DNA of 64,000 bases from HdN1 sp052035295 (GCA_052035295.1 JBPOHS010000012.1:1-64000); one strand, 5' to 3'. Positions 42,993-52,567 are shown, numbered from the stretch's first letter. Made by a program: numbers and translations. Notes: generated from the sequence alone by a model not told the origin.

Positions 42993-43790
42993 ATGGCGAA
43001 CACTCTGCAATCTGCATCATCCGCTAAAAAGTCTTTATCTGTTTCCGTTGTCAGCATCTCATCGCTCGACAAGGAAACGATTGAACAGATGTGGCAGATT
43101 TTTGATACGTATTACCTCGATGTAGACCGGGCACGGTTTGAAACCGATCTCCAGGCCAAAAATGACGTTTTCCTTCTGCGCGATACCGGCAGCCAAACGC
43201 TGCAGGGCTTTTCTACGGTGCGCGTGTTTGAAGAGCGCATCAACCAGCGGAAGTGTGTTGCGATTTATTCAGGCGACACCATCATCCGGCGGGAATACTG
43301 GGGGCAAACGGCCCTGCAGAAAGCCTTCTACCTGTATATCACCCGCGTTTTCCTTGCCAACCCATTCACGCCTGTATACTGGTTCCTGATTTCGAAGGGC
43401 TACAAAACCTACTTGCTTCTCAGTAGGAATTTTCCGGAATACTGGCCGTCGCACAGAGCGGAAACACCTGCCTTCGAGAACGCGCTTATTGATCGTCTCT
43501 CCCGGAAAATGTTCGGTGATTCATGGAAACCCGACCTTGGCGTGCTGAAATTCGACACACCAATGGGAAAACTCAAAGGTGAAGTCGCGCCTGTCACGGA
43601 ATCCATGCGCCAGCATGCCGATATAAATTTCTTCATTGAGAAAAACCCCGGGCATGGCCATGGCGATGAACTGTGCTGTCTTGGCAAGGTGGATTTAAGC
43701 CTCGCCCTGCATTATCCAGCGAAGCTGGTGAAGAAACGTCCTTCCTTGTCGCAAATTGTGAGTTGGCTGCCATGGCCCGTACGCTCCTGA
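42993..43790 (+). CDS. GNAT-like protein of unknown function
   Basis: The 265-residue protein starts at the ATG at 42993 (AAGAGG 8 bp upstream); the longer open frame from 42819 lacks a ribosome binding site. I recognise no named family with certainty. The first 150 residues look like an acetyltransferase-type fold: an N-terminal helix (ETIEQMWQIFDTYYLDV), an acidic strand VFLLRDTGSQTLQGFSTVRVF, and a later FLISKGYKTYLLLSRNF. Its position as the first gene of the rightward operon, overlapping the GH3 gene by 19 bp, points to an acyl- or amine-transfer role in the same pathway. A non-enzymatic function cannot be excluded. Confidence 0.7.
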   Translation: MANTLQSASSAKKSLSVSVVSISSLDKETIEQMWQIFDTYYLDVDRARFETDLQAKNDVFLLRDTGSQTLQGFSTVRVFEERINQRKCVAIYSGDTIIRREYWGQTALQKAFYLYITRVFLANPFTPVYWFLISKGYKTYLLLSRNFPEYWPSHRAETPAFENALIDRLSRKMFGDSWKPDLGVLKFDTPMGKLKGEVAPVTESMRQHADINFFIEKNPGHGHGDELCCLGKVDLSLALHYPAKLVKKRPSLSQIVSWLPWPVRS

Positions 43791-45388
43791 ATCTGATACA
43801 CGGCGCCTACGTCGCGTCGTTGCACAGGAATGCACTGGCTTTCCGTCGTAGCCTCAAGGCACCGGCCAAGACCCAGCAGGCGCGCTTTGCCGAGATCCTG
43901 GCCACCAACAGGAACAGCGCGTTTGGCCAGGCGCATCAGTTTGATGCCATCAGAAATGTGCGCCAGTTTCAATCGCGGGTACCGGTGCGAGACTACGCGC
44001 AGATGCAGCCATGGATTGATCGCGTTCTTGCCGGCGAACAGGACGTCCTGACGTCCGAACGCGTGTTGATGGTGGAGCGATCCGGTGGCTCGACATCGGC
44101 CAACAAATACATTCCTTTTACGGCGTCATTACTGACGGAGATTGCTAACGCCACGCAGCCCTGGCTATGGGATCTCTATTCGCATGTCCCCGGGTTGCGC
44201 GGCACCTCTGCATACTGGTCGATTTCGCCGTTGAGTCATCAGGAGAAAATGACGCAGGGGGGTGTACCGATCGGTTTTGAAGACGAATCGGCCTATTTCG
44301 GGCCCGTCGTACGCTGGGCAATCAACCGCATGATGGCGGTGCCCTCGACCGTACGCACGCTCCGCGATGACCAGCAATGGCAGCAGGAGACACTGGCCCG
44401 TCTGGTCGCAGATCAAAATCTCGGGCTCATCTCAGTGTGGAGCCCTACGTTCCTGACGGTACTACTGCAGGCCCTGGTCAATGATCCCGACCCGGTCATG
44501 GCCAGGATGCCGCGGACGGCGCAGCGCCGATTGGGGCGGGCGTTGGCAACCGGAAGCCTTGATACCCGCACATTGTGGCCGTCACTGAAATTGATTTCCT
44601 GCTGGAAGGATGGCGTATCGCGTGATTTTGCTGCGACCTTGTCGTCCTGGTTTCCTGATGTGCCCATTCAAGGCAAGGGGTTGCTGGCGACAGAAGGGGT
44701 GATAACGGTCCCGTTTGGGCGCCTTGCGCATACGCTGCATGACAAACAAGTCGCCTCTCATGGGTGCGTTATCGCGATCAACAGCCATTTCTATGAATTC
44801 ATTGATCTTAATGGCGATCCTGCGCGCTTACTGATGGTCGACGAACTCAAGGTCGGTGGTGTCTACTCACCCGTCATCACTACCGCCGGGGGCTTGTACC
44901 GATACCATTTGAAGGATGTGGTGACCTGCAGTGGCTTTCAATGCAATACGCCCGAGCTGGTTTTCTCCGGCAAGCTTGATCGTGTCTCTGATCTGTGCGG
45001 TGAAAAGCTCAATGCCACCTTTGTTGAGCCGATTATTGACCAGGTATTGCAATCGCAGGGGATTCACGCTCATTTTGCCATGCTCTCGCCCTCTCCCGCT
45101 GATCATCGGCGTTACACCCTGTTTATCGATGCCGATTACGATCCGGCCAAAAATGCGGAGCTTTCAAGCAACATTGAAGGGTGTCTGCTGCAGAGTCACC
45201 ACTATCACTACTGCCGTCAACGCGGGCAGTTATTGCCGTTGCGAATCGTAAAAGTGAACGACGGCTGGTCAAGCTACCAGCAACACCTCGTCAATCACGG
45301 CCAGCGGCTGGGCGACATAAAACCGACCCGACTTGAGACGCGCCATGACTGGCATTCCGTATTTTCTACTTCTGGAGATAGACCATGA
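43772..45388 (+). CDS. GH3-family acyl-adenylating enzyme (acyl-amido synthetase-like)
   Basis: This 538-residue protein belongs to the GH3 (auxin-responsive) branch of adenylate-forming enzymes. The ATP-binding SGGSTSANKYIPFT is at about 120-133, and GGLYRYHLKDVVTCSGF near residue 380 is the Y-R-x-x-x-x-D motif. GH3 enzymes activate a carboxylic acid as acyl-AMP and join it to an amine, usually an amino acid. It starts at 43772 inside the previous gene (19-bp overlap) and shares an ATGA with the Rieske gene. In this cluster it is the best candidate for forming an amide bond; the acid and amine are unknown. Confidence 0.88.
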   Translation: MARTLLNLIHGAYVASLHRNALAFRRSLKAPAKTQQARFAEILATNRNSAFGQAHQFDAIRNVRQFQSRVPVRDYAQMQPWIDRVLAGEQDVLTSERVLMVERSGGSTSANKYIPFTASLLTEIANATQPWLWDLYSHVPGLRGTSAYWSISPLSHQEKMTQGGVPIGFEDESAYFGPVVRWAINRMMAVPSTVRTLRDDQQWQQETLARLVADQNLGLISVWSPTFLTVLLQALVNDPDPVMARMPRTAQRRLGRALATGSLDTRTLWPSLKLISCWKDGVSRDFAATLSSWFPDVPIQGKGLLATEGVITVPFGRLAHTLHDKQVASHGCVIAINSHFYEFIDLNGDPARLLMVDELKVGGVYSPVITTAGGLYRYHLKDVVTCSGFQCNTPELVFSGKLDRVSDLCGEKLNATFVEPIIDQVLQSQGIHAHFAMLSPSPADHRRYTLFIDADYDPAKNAELSSNIEGCLLQSHHYHYCRQRGQLLPLRIVKVNDGWSSYQQHLVNHGQRLGDIKPTRLETRHDWHSVFSTSGDRP

Positions 45389-46473
45389 CAATACCTGTCG
45401 TGAATTTGGCTGAAAGCAAAGTGCCCATGCGCGAGCGCTGCGGCTTGCTGAGTGAATACTGGTACGTTGCGGGCGTGTCGGGCGATTTCAAACCCGGCGA
45501 ACTGAAAAGCGTCGAGATAATGGAAACCCGTCTGGTGCTTTGGCGCAAGAAGAACGGTACGGTGGTATGCGTGCGCGATCGCTGTTCCCATCGCAACGTT
45601 CATTTGAGTAAAGGAAAACTGGTGGGGGACTGTGTCAAGTGCCCCTATCACGGCTGGACATTCAACGGTGAGGGTGAGCTTTCCAATGTGCCCTCGGAAG
45701 GGCCGGACGGAAAAAGTTTCAAGAATCGTCATGTCGAAAAATTCGCAGTGCGCGAACAGCAAGGTCTGGTTTGGGTATGGATGGGAAAGGACAAACAACC
45801 CGATCCAGCGAAGCATCCGTTTCCGATGCCTTACTACGAAACCGAGGGGTGGAAAACCTATTACATGGTGACCCCATTCGATAACGGTGTAACGCATCTG
45901 GCTGAAAATTTCATGGATGTACCCCACACGGTGTTTGTGCATGAAGGATGGTTTCGCGATCGCGCGAAGAAGCCTGTCACCGCGACCGTCGAACGCACAG
46001 ACACCAGCGTACTGGTGACCTATCACCAGCAAAAGGATGCCATTGGCTTTGCAGAACGCGTACTGAACCCGAAAAAACTCCCTCTGTTCCACACAGACAA
46101 TTTCTACATGCCCAACAATACGCGTGTGGATTATGTCTTTGGCGCCAACGAGCGTGGCTTCGTGATTACCAGCACCTGCACGCCCATCAGTGACTTCAAA
46201 TCCATGGTGTACACCTGCATCAGTTACAAGCTCGGCATTCTGCAAGCATCCGCCCCTTACTGGTTGCCTTGGTATACGCGGCAAGTAATCCAGCAAGACG
46301 TTGACATCATGCTCATCCAGGGTGAAGCACTACAGGAAGCACCGGCAGAATTCAAACATACGCCCGCTGACACTCTGCATGTGTTTATCGAATCGCTGCG
46401 GGAATGGGATGAAATGGGCGGTGTCGGCGAGAAGCCAAAACCGGTCGTTCGGGAAACGAAGTTCTGGATATGA
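45385..46473 (+). CDS. Rieske-type non-haem iron oxygenase
   Basis: A 362-residue oxygenase alpha subunit. The [2Fe-2S] Rieske centre is C67-x-H69 and C86-x2-H89 (CSHRNVHL, CPYHGWTF). The mononuclear iron site is visible in ENFMDVPHTVFVHEG (N175, D178, H181, H186). It resembles one-component demethylases and hydroxylases like VanA more than the two-subunit ring dioxygenases, and no beta subunit follows. It would need external electron-transfer proteins not encoded here. GGAG lies 7 bp before the ATG and both ends overlap neighbours by ATGA. Reaction: oxidative tailoring of a cluster intermediate. Confidence 0.93.
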   Translation: MTIPVVNLAESKVPMRERCGLLSEYWYVAGVSGDFKPGELKSVEIMETRLVLWRKKNGTVVCVRDRCSHRNVHLSKGKLVGDCVKCPYHGWTFNGEGELSNVPSEGPDGKSFKNRHVEKFAVREQQGLVWVWMGKDKQPDPAKHPFPMPYYETEGWKTYYMVTPFDNGVTHLAENFMDVPHTVFVHEGWFRDRAKKPVTATVERTDTSVLVTYHQQKDAIGFAERVLNPKKLPLFHTDNFYMPNNTRVDYVFGANERGFVITSTCTPISDFKSMVYTCISYKLGILQASAPYWLPWYTRQVIQQDVDIMLIQGEALQEAPAEFKHTPADTLHVFIESLREWDEMGGVGEKPKPVVRETKFWI

Positions 46474-47594
46474 TTTACGAAAATGCCGACTGGGGGCTGA
46501 GACTGGCACAGCCCGAAGACAATCAACGACTTTGCCACATTTTTGGCGAAGTCAAAATGGATGCAGAACTGCGCATTGCCGAAGAACGCGATCCAGATTT
46601 TTTCGCGTTGCGCAAAATGCATGGAGGCGCAACCTACACCATCGTGTTGATCGACAAGTCAGACGATGTTGCCGATACAGAGCGTGTATCGGGATGCTGC
46701 ACTGTGGTTGTCCGCGATGGCTGGCTATCTGCTCGACCTGCAAGGATCGGTTACGTCTGCGACTTGAGAGTTATCGAAAAATTCCGTCGCGGACGGGTTT
46801 TTCCGGCCAGCATTCGTATTGTGTTGGATTACGTGAAACAGCAGGATCCGGTCGATGCTTTTTATTTCTCGATGATGCGCGACAACCGAAGTGCCCAGCA
46901 CGCCAAAATGCTGGCCAATGCCCAGAGCATCACGCCATACAACATGGTGAATGTGCAATTGGTGGGTAAATTCAAGAAATGCAGCCCTTCGGTCAGTCGT
47001 GCCGAACCAGGCGATATCCGTGAACTCGTCACATTTTTGGCTGAAGAAAGCGCCACCAAGCAGTTTGGCTTTCGTTTCGATGCAGCAATGCTCAACGACC
47101 GCATTGAACAGTGGCCAAATTTCTCGCTGGCCAATTTCTATATCGCCCGGGATACCGCAGGTCGGATCGTCGCCTGTGCTGCCCCCTGGAATCCTGAAGA
47201 CAGCTTGCGAAGAAGCCGGATACATGGTTACGGCGGAAAAATGAAGCTATTGAAAAAAGCCTACAACCTTGAAGTGGCATTGCGAGGTGGTCTGCCCTTG
47301 CCCGAAGAGGGTGGCTGCTTTCACATTCTGTCACTCACACATGTCGCCATCAAGCAAAACGATCCGGCGCTGCTGCGTGCCCTCGTTGACCGGATTGCGC
47401 TGGATTGGCAGTCGGAAAACGTGCATTTCGTGAGCGTGCTTGTGCCCGAAAACAGTCCGTTGGAACAGGCGTTCAAAGGTCTGCGGGTACAGAAAATTGC
47501 CATGGATCTCTATGCGATTCCCGTGTGTGAAAACACATCGGCCACGTCGCTGGAAAAATCCATGAATCCCGGTTTCGAAATGGTTTTGCATTGA
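46470..47594 (+). CDS. GNAT-family N-acyltransferase-like protein
   Basis: The 374-residue protein has GNAT features in its first half: a strand turning into YVCDLRVIEKFRRGRVFPASIRIVLDYV, where the R-R-G-x-x-x region corresponds to the acyl-CoA pyrophosphate loop, followed by AFYFSMMRDNRSAQHAK. The second half (about 180-360) may be a duplicated, more degenerate GNAT unit. Large GNAT proteins of this kind often move acyl groups from CoA or a carrier protein onto an amine. It overlaps the Rieske gene (ATGA) and the desaturase region, deep in the operon. Donor and acceptor unknown. Confidence 0.8.
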   Translation: MIYENADWGLRLAQPEDNQRLCHIFGEVKMDAELRIAEERDPDFFALRKMHGGATYTIVLIDKSDDVADTERVSGCCTVVVRDGWLSARPARIGYVCDLRVIEKFRRGRVFPASIRIVLDYVKQQDPVDAFYFSMMRDNRSAQHAKMLANAQSITPYNMVNVQLVGKFKKCSPSVSRAEPGDIRELVTFLAEESATKQFGFRFDAAMLNDRIEQWPNFSLANFYIARDTAGRIVACAAPWNPEDSLRRSRIHGYGGKMKLLKKAYNLEVALRGGLPLPEEGGCFHILSLTHVAIKQNDPALLRALVDRIALDWQSENVHFVSVLVPENSPLEQAFKGLRVQKIAMDLYAIPVCENTSATSLEKSMNPGFEMVLH

Positions 47595-47605
47595 GGCTCA
47601 CCGGT

Positions 47606-48592
47606 ATGCAGAAGTCAGACTATTTACATCTTCGCAGACAATTGTCAGAGGCAGGCGAATTCCGCAAGAGCGATCTTGTCGGCGTGGCCACAATGATTGC
47701 GGAGCTGTCAGCAACGGCCTTCGGGCTCTTTTTGTTGACGATGGGAGCGCCCTTTTCGTGGACCTATTTTGTGGGGGAAATTTGGCTGGGGTGCTGCCTG
47801 TTTCGTTGTTTTGTACTTGCGCATGAATGCGGGCACGGAACACTGTTCCGCACGCGCGCGTTGAACACCGGTGCCGGCACGCTGATGGGAGTACTGAGTC
47901 AAGTGCCCTATATTGGTTGGCGTAATGTCCATTATGAACATCACAAGTGGGTAGGCGTGGTCGACAAGGATCCCACCTCTGCAGGCTTGCTGAAGGCGCA
48001 GCGTTATTCACCCCGCATGAAAAAGCTGCTGTCGCTTTGCTGGAAATGCCGTTTGCCACTGGCGGCGCTGGGCGGCGTGATTTCCGCGTTCTGGCTGTAT
48101 CCCATGCGCCAATGGCAGGCCGGCAATACCCGTCAGGCAATGTCGGGGCTTGGGTCGGACATAATCACTGCATCCCCTTTGGTCGCCCTGTTCATCACGC
48201 TGGGAATGCATGGCGTGCTGGTGTATTGGGTGCCGGCAATGCTGGTCTTTTACGTCCTCTTTGAGTACATCAATCTCACGCATCACTCCGGGCTGTATCC
48301 GTTCCTCAGCGATACCCATCCGGAACCGGTACCCCTGCATGCACAGGATGTTCACTGCCGGACAGCGGTAATGCCGGAATGGCTGTCATTGGTTTTGTGT
48401 TACCACTTCAACCTGCACACAGAACACCATTTTTTTCCATCGGTGCCATGGCATCGGCTACCCGCGCTGCACAGAACCTTGCGCGAACGACAAGGCAGTA
48501 CCTTCAATGACGTCAACATGATTTCTTATATCAACCTTATTCGCCGTCTCAATCCCTTTGATGCGTTTGTGGATTCCGTATCCCGCCGCTGA
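47606..48592 (+). CDS. Membrane fatty acid desaturase/hydroxylase
   Basis: The 328-residue integral membrane di-iron enzyme has the three histidine boxes: HECGH (73-77), HYEHH (109-113) and HTEHH near 269, separated by pairs of hydrophobic spans. This matches the FA_desaturase family, which introduces double bonds or hydroxyls into acyl chains of lipids. An ATG at 47606 with GAGG 9 bp upstream is preferred to the TTG at 47591. It suggests that the cluster product, or its precursor, contains a fatty acyl or other long hydrophobic chain. Confidence 0.93.
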   Translation: MQKSDYLHLRRQLSEAGEFRKSDLVGVATMIAELSATAFGLFLLTMGAPFSWTYFVGEIWLGCCLFRCFVLAHECGHGTLFRTRALNTGAGTLMGVLSQVPYIGWRNVHYEHHKWVGVVDKDPTSAGLLKAQRYSPRMKKLLSLCWKCRLPLAALGGVISAFWLYPMRQWQAGNTRQAMSGLGSDIITASPLVALFITLGMHGVLVYWVPAMLVFYVLFEYINLTHHSGLYPFLSDTHPEPVPLHAQDVHCRTAVMPEWLSLVLCYHFNLHTEHHFFPSVPWHRLPALHRTLRERQGSTFNDVNMISYINLIRRLNPFDAFVDSVSRR

Positions 48593-48621
48593 AATTGATT
48601 TCTAAAAGGAGTAACATAAGC

Positions 48622-51351
48622 ATGATTGCAAAAACATTTGCCGGCATTACGTGGGATCGGTTCCCCACTCGCCATGACCCGCGCATTCCTTTCCTCTTGA
48701 TCCTGGTGACCTACCTTACCGTAGGCATAACGTTATTGGGATTCAATCGCAGCTTTTACCAGATTGCTGCGATTGTCGGTACGACCTGTGCCCTGGATAC
48801 ACTGTTTTCGATTATTTTCCGACGCAAGGTACTTTTTCCATTGAGTTCGGCCATCACTGGCTGTGGGCTCAGCATTCTGGTAAATACTGCACACGGGGTA
48901 TGGTTTGCCTTTATTCCACCATTTTTTGCGGTCGCGTCCAAATACCTGATTACGGTAAAGGGGCGCCACGTCTTTAATCCCAACCTGTTCGGCCTACTGG
49001 TGGGGGTCACCATCGGTGGCGGCATGATCAGTCCATCGCCCGCCTACCAGTGGGGAGGCTATGTCGCGCTGTGTGCCTTTATCGTGACCGCCGCACTGGT
49101 TCTGTTTGTTTTCAAGATCAAACGCAACGCGCTGATCATCTCTTTCCTGGCTTTTTATTCCATCAATCTCTGTATTCGTGGGTATCTGACAAGCCATCAC
49201 GTACCGTTTGAAACCATTGTCTTGGGAACACTGACATCGCCTGCTTTCTACCTTTTTACTTTCTTCATGATTACCGATCCGGCCACCTCGCCCAATTCTA
49301 CGCGGGGACAAATTTTCATGGCTGCCTTTATTGCCATTGTCGATCTGGTACTCCACAAGTTTGAAGCGCTGTCCACCACGCTGAAGGCCGGATTTCTCTT
49401 CTATTCCTGCATGTTTTTCTATCAGCTGTGGCAGAGCCGCAAGGCAGAAGATACCACCTGGTTCAAGCGGGTCGCAGGATACGTACCTCGCCTTGCCGGC
49501 ATTCCCATCGTGGCAGTCCTGGGTGTCGGCGCCTACAAGGCGGCACACAGTTATTCCCTGCTGGAAAAGCCGAATTTTTCGCTTACCAAGATCGATACTG
49601 AAAAGCTGGGCATGCTCGCCACACCCAGCAACGTCATGGAAGAAGTCGATCCACGCGTGCAACATTTGGCAAAGTGGATCATGGCGCAGGGTGATGGCGT
49701 GGCCGCCGGTGATGCAGACAATGATGGCCTGCAAGACATTTTCGTCAGTTATTCGCTCAAAACCAAGGAATCACGCGCAGCGCTTTATCTGAATAAAGGC
49801 AATTTCCAATTTGAGCGTTTCCCCTTGCCGGCGCTGGATGATCTGGTGGAGCACTACAAAGAGGAAGGATTGGCAGCAGGCGGTCTCTGGTTAGATTATG
49901 ACAATGATGGCGACAAGGATTTGTGGGTCATTGTCGGTTTTGGCTACGGCCGCTTATTGAAAAACGAGTTGCAGGAATCCGGCACGCTGTCGTTCACCGA
50001 TATCACTGAGAAAGAAGGTTTGCGCATTTACAGCACATCAATGCGTGCTGTGGCATCCGATATCGATCAGAACGGCAAGCTGGATCTGCTCATTGCCAAT
50101 TCATTGACCGTGAAACTGGACGACTATCCGACCGACACGTATCTGAATCTTTTCCATTTACCAAAACCGGAATATGAAGGCGATCGTCGGGCGCTCCATT
50201 TCATGCATCGCACCTGGCATGATGCAGCGAATGGTGGTGAGAATTATTTGTTCCTCAATCAAGGCGGCGCATTTTCCCGTCAGGACAATGATCAATGGGG
50301 CTTTGAAGGCACGCGCTGGACGCTCGACATGACCGCTGGCGATTTGAACAAGGACGGCTGGCCGGATCTTTATCTCGCCAACGATTTTGGACCGGATCAA
50401 CTCCTCATCAATGAAAACGGCAAGGGCTTTAAATCCATTCGTGGTCCTTTTGTGGGAGAAATGGCCCATGACACGTATAAAGGCATGAATTCCACGATGG
50501 CGGATTTGAACAATGATGGTCTGCTCGACATTTATGTTTCCAACGTGCATGTGAAATTGCAGGCCGAAGGGTCGATGCTCTGGATCAACAAAGGTACGGT
50601 CGATACCGATGGCCACAAAGGTTTCGAAGATCGGGCCATGGCCATGAACATTCTGAATGACAGTCGTTTCGGCTGGGGAGCCGGGGTGGGCGATCTGGAT
50701 CGTGACGGTCGCCTCGATGTGGTACAAGCCAACGGCATGGTCAACAACAACTACGATAAACTTAATGAAGGTTGCCCCGACTACTGGTACTGGAATGACA
50801 AGATCGCGCTGACGGGCCCGCAAATTCATGGTTACGTGGATATGTACGCTGATTTGCGCGGCCGCTGCATTTATCCGAACGACAAAAAGCGTGTATTTTT
50901 GAATGTCGGACAATACTTTGTGGATGTCGCCGAGATGGTCGGATTGAACGACACGGAAGTCGCGCGTGGTGTGGCAACGACCGATCTGGACAATGATGGT
51001 GATCTCGATGTGCTGATCAGTCAGCCCTTTGCACCATTGGCCATGTACCGCAATGACAGTGAAAGCACGGTCGGCTGGGCCGGAGTGCAGATGGTTGGCA
51101 ACGGGACAAGCTGTAACACCGATGCGGTGGGCACCAAAGTCACCCTGGTTTACGAAGAGGCCTCTGCTCTGCCAATGCAGTACAGGGAAGTGGTGGCATC
51201 GAACGGGCTGGCTTCACAGTCTGATCAACGACTGCTATTTGGTCTCGGACAATACCATGGGAAGATAAGTGCCGATGTTCAATGGTGCGGACGTGGCGAA
51301 ACGGTTCGCTACCCCCTGACCGCCGGACAATATCAAGTGGTCCGTCAGTAA
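48622..51351 (+). CDS. RnfD/NqrB-like membrane domain fused to FG-GAP repeats and an ASPIC/UnbV domain
   Basis: In 909 residues, about 1-290 form 9-10 spans with GRHVFNPNLFGLL and FFMITDPATSPNSTRGQ, the signature of the NQR2/RnfD/RnfE family; the S-x-A-T flavin-attachment motif is not seen. After a span and linker, seven calcium-binding FG-GAP/VCBS repeats follow (D-x-D-x-D-G-x-x-D, e.g. GDADNDGLQDIF, ADLNNDGLLDIY, TDLDNDGDLDVL), then a C-terminal ASPIC/UnbV domain (NTDAVGTKVTLV, GLASQSDQRLLFGLG). In enediyne gene cassettes the corresponding proteins UnbU and UnbV are separate. The ATG at 48622 has AAGGAG 10 bp upstream. The role is unknown; it ends the operon. Confidence 0.88.
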   Translation: MIAKTFAGITWDRFPTRHDPRIPFLLILVTYLTVGITLLGFNRSFYQIAAIVGTTCALDTLFSIIFRRKVLFPLSSAITGCGLSILVNTAHGVWFAFIPPFFAVASKYLITVKGRHVFNPNLFGLLVGVTIGGGMISPSPAYQWGGYVALCAFIVTAALVLFVFKIKRNALIISFLAFYSINLCIRGYLTSHHVPFETIVLGTLTSPAFYLFTFFMITDPATSPNSTRGQIFMAAFIAIVDLVLHKFEALSTTLKAGFLFYSCMFFYQLWQSRKAEDTTWFKRVAGYVPRLAGIPIVAVLGVGAYKAAHSYSLLEKPNFSLTKIDTEKLGMLATPSNVMEEVDPRVQHLAKWIMAQGDGVAAGDADNDGLQDIFVSYSLKTKESRAALYLNKGNFQFERFPLPALDDLVEHYKEEGLAAGGLWLDYDNDGDKDLWVIVGFGYGRLLKNELQESGTLSFTDITEKEGLRIYSTSMRAVASDIDQNGKLDLLIANSLTVKLDDYPTDTYLNLFHLPKPEYEGDRRALHFMHRTWHDAANGGENYLFLNQGGAFSRQDNDQWGFEGTRWTLDMTAGDLNKDGWPDLYLANDFGPDQLLINENGKGFKSIRGPFVGEMAHDTYKGMNSTMADLNNDGLLDIYVSNVHVKLQAEGSMLWINKGTVDTDGHKGFEDRAMAMNILNDSRFGWGAGVGDLDRDGRLDVVQANGMVNNNYDKLNEGCPDYWYWNDKIALTGPQIHGYVDMYADLRGRCIYPNDKKRVFLNVGQYFVDVAEMVGLNDTEVARGVATTDLDNDGDLDVLISQPFAPLAMYRNDSESTVGWAGVQMVGNGTSCNTDAVGTKVTLVYEEASALPMQYREVVASNGLASQSDQRLLFGLGQYHGKISADVQWCGRGETVRYPLTAGQYQVVRQ

Positions 51352-51360
51352 GTCTGGATC

Positions 51361-51400
51361 ACTGCCGCCCTCATTATAGCGGGGGCGGCAGTGCCCCTTT
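51361..51400 (+). terminator. Terminator of the rightward cluster operon
   Basis: A perfect 10-bp stem, ACTGCCGCCC (51361-51370) and GGGCGGCAGT (51383-51392), is followed by GCCCCTTTT. It lies 9 bp after the stop of the RnfD-UnbV fusion gene and separates the cluster from the convergent pilU gene. Confidence 0.8.
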
Positions 51401-52552
51401 TCAGCGTTTACGCCGCAGATTCACGCCGCCCTTGTCCTCTTCGGCAAGACTCAAACCACGCGTGGCATCGTCGATGAATTCCTGCGCTGACTCATTGCCA
51501 AGTTTGATCATCAAGCGCAGATCATTGGGCGAATCCGCATGCGCCAGTGCATCTTCGTAAGTGATTTCCCCTGCCGTGTACAAATCAAACAGCGCCTGAT
51601 CGAACGTCTGCATACCCAATTCGCGGGATTTCGCCATCAACTGTTTGAGCAGATGCACATCACCCTTGCGGATGTGATCCGCCGCCAGCGGCGTATTCAG
51701 CAACACTTCAATGACTGCACGACGGCTCTTGCCATCAGGCGATGGAATCAGCTGTTGCGCGACCAACGCACGCAGGTTCAATGACAAATCCATCCACGTC
51801 TGGCCGTGCCGATCGGCCGGGAAAAAGTGAATGATGCGATCCAATGCCTGGTTGGCATTGTTCGCGTGCAGGGTGGCCAGCACCAGGTGGCCGGTCTCGG
51901 CGAACGCCACGGCATATTCCATGACCTCACGGGTACGAATCTCACCGATCATGATCACATCAGGTGCCTGACGCAGCGTGTTCTTCAATGCGACTTCAAA
52001 GCATTCGGTGTCGAGACCCACTTCGCGCTGCGTGACGATACAGCCCGCATGCTGGTGGATATATTCGATCGGGTCTTCGATCGAAATGATATGCCCCTTA
52101 CTGTTCTTGTTACGGTGGCCGATCATGGACGCCAGCGACGTCGATTTACCGGTGCCGGTCGCTCCCACGAAGATCACCATGCCGCGCTTGGTCATGGCGA
52201 GATCCTTGATCACCGCCGGCAGACTGAGTTCATCAATGGTGGGAATGCGCGTTTCAATACGACGCAACACCATGCCCACCAAGTTGCGCTGATAGAAGGC
52301 GCTGACACGAAAACGACCGATACCGCGCGCACTGATCGCGAAGTTGCATTCACGCGTTTCGATGAATTCCTTGCGCTGCGACTCGTTCATGACGCCCAGC
52401 ACGGTTTCACGCGTTTTTTCGGGGCTGAGCGAGGTCTTGGTCACGGGCACGATCTTGCCATGCACTTTCATGCTGGGCGGCACACCCGCGGTGATGAAAA
52501 GGTCAGACGCCCCCTTTTCCACCATCAATTTCAATAAGCCTTCAAAATCCAT
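51401..52552 (-). CDS. pilU: Type IV pilus retraction ATPase PilU
   Basis: The 383-residue secretion-superfamily ATPase has Walker A GATGTGKST, the Asp box HIISIEDPIEYIH, Walker B VIMIGEIRTREVM and the His box LVLATLHANNA. It lacks the AIRNLIRE segment typical of PilT, which together with its length and the C-terminal tail (SAQEFIDDATRGLSL) identifies PilU, the accessory retraction motor. It lies 15 bp downstream of pilT, as in Pseudomonas, and faces the 13-gene cluster across a terminator. Confidence 0.96.
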   Translation of the reverse strand: MDFEGLLKLMVEKGASDLFITAGVPPSMKVHGKIVPVTKTSLSPEKTRETVLGVMNESQRKEFIETRECNFAISARGIGRFRVSAFYQRNLVGMVLRRIETRIPTIDELSLPAVIKDLAMTKRGMVIFVGATGTGKSTSLASMIGHRNKNSKGHIISIEDPIEYIHQHAGCIVTQREVGLDTECFEVALKNTLRQAPDVIMIGEIRTREVMEYAVAFAETGHLVLATLHANNANQALDRIIHFFPADRHGQTWMDLSLNLRALVAQQLIPSPDGKSRRAVIEVLLNTPLAADHIRKGDVHLLKQLMAKSRELGMQTFDQALFDLYTAGEITYEDALAHADSPNDLRLMIKLGNESAQEFIDDATRGLSLAEEDKGGVNLRRKR

Positions 52553-52567
52553 AGCTGACCTCGGCCG

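Noticed and set aside
45295..46296. Minus-strand frame of 333 codons
   Set aside because: It is antisense to the Rieske oxygenase, which has all its metal ligands; composition is typical of a shadow frame.
32058..51351. Enediyne biosynthetic cluster
   Set aside because: The UnbV domain and UnbU-like region suggested it, but no iterative PKS, thioesterase or UnbL-type gene is present.
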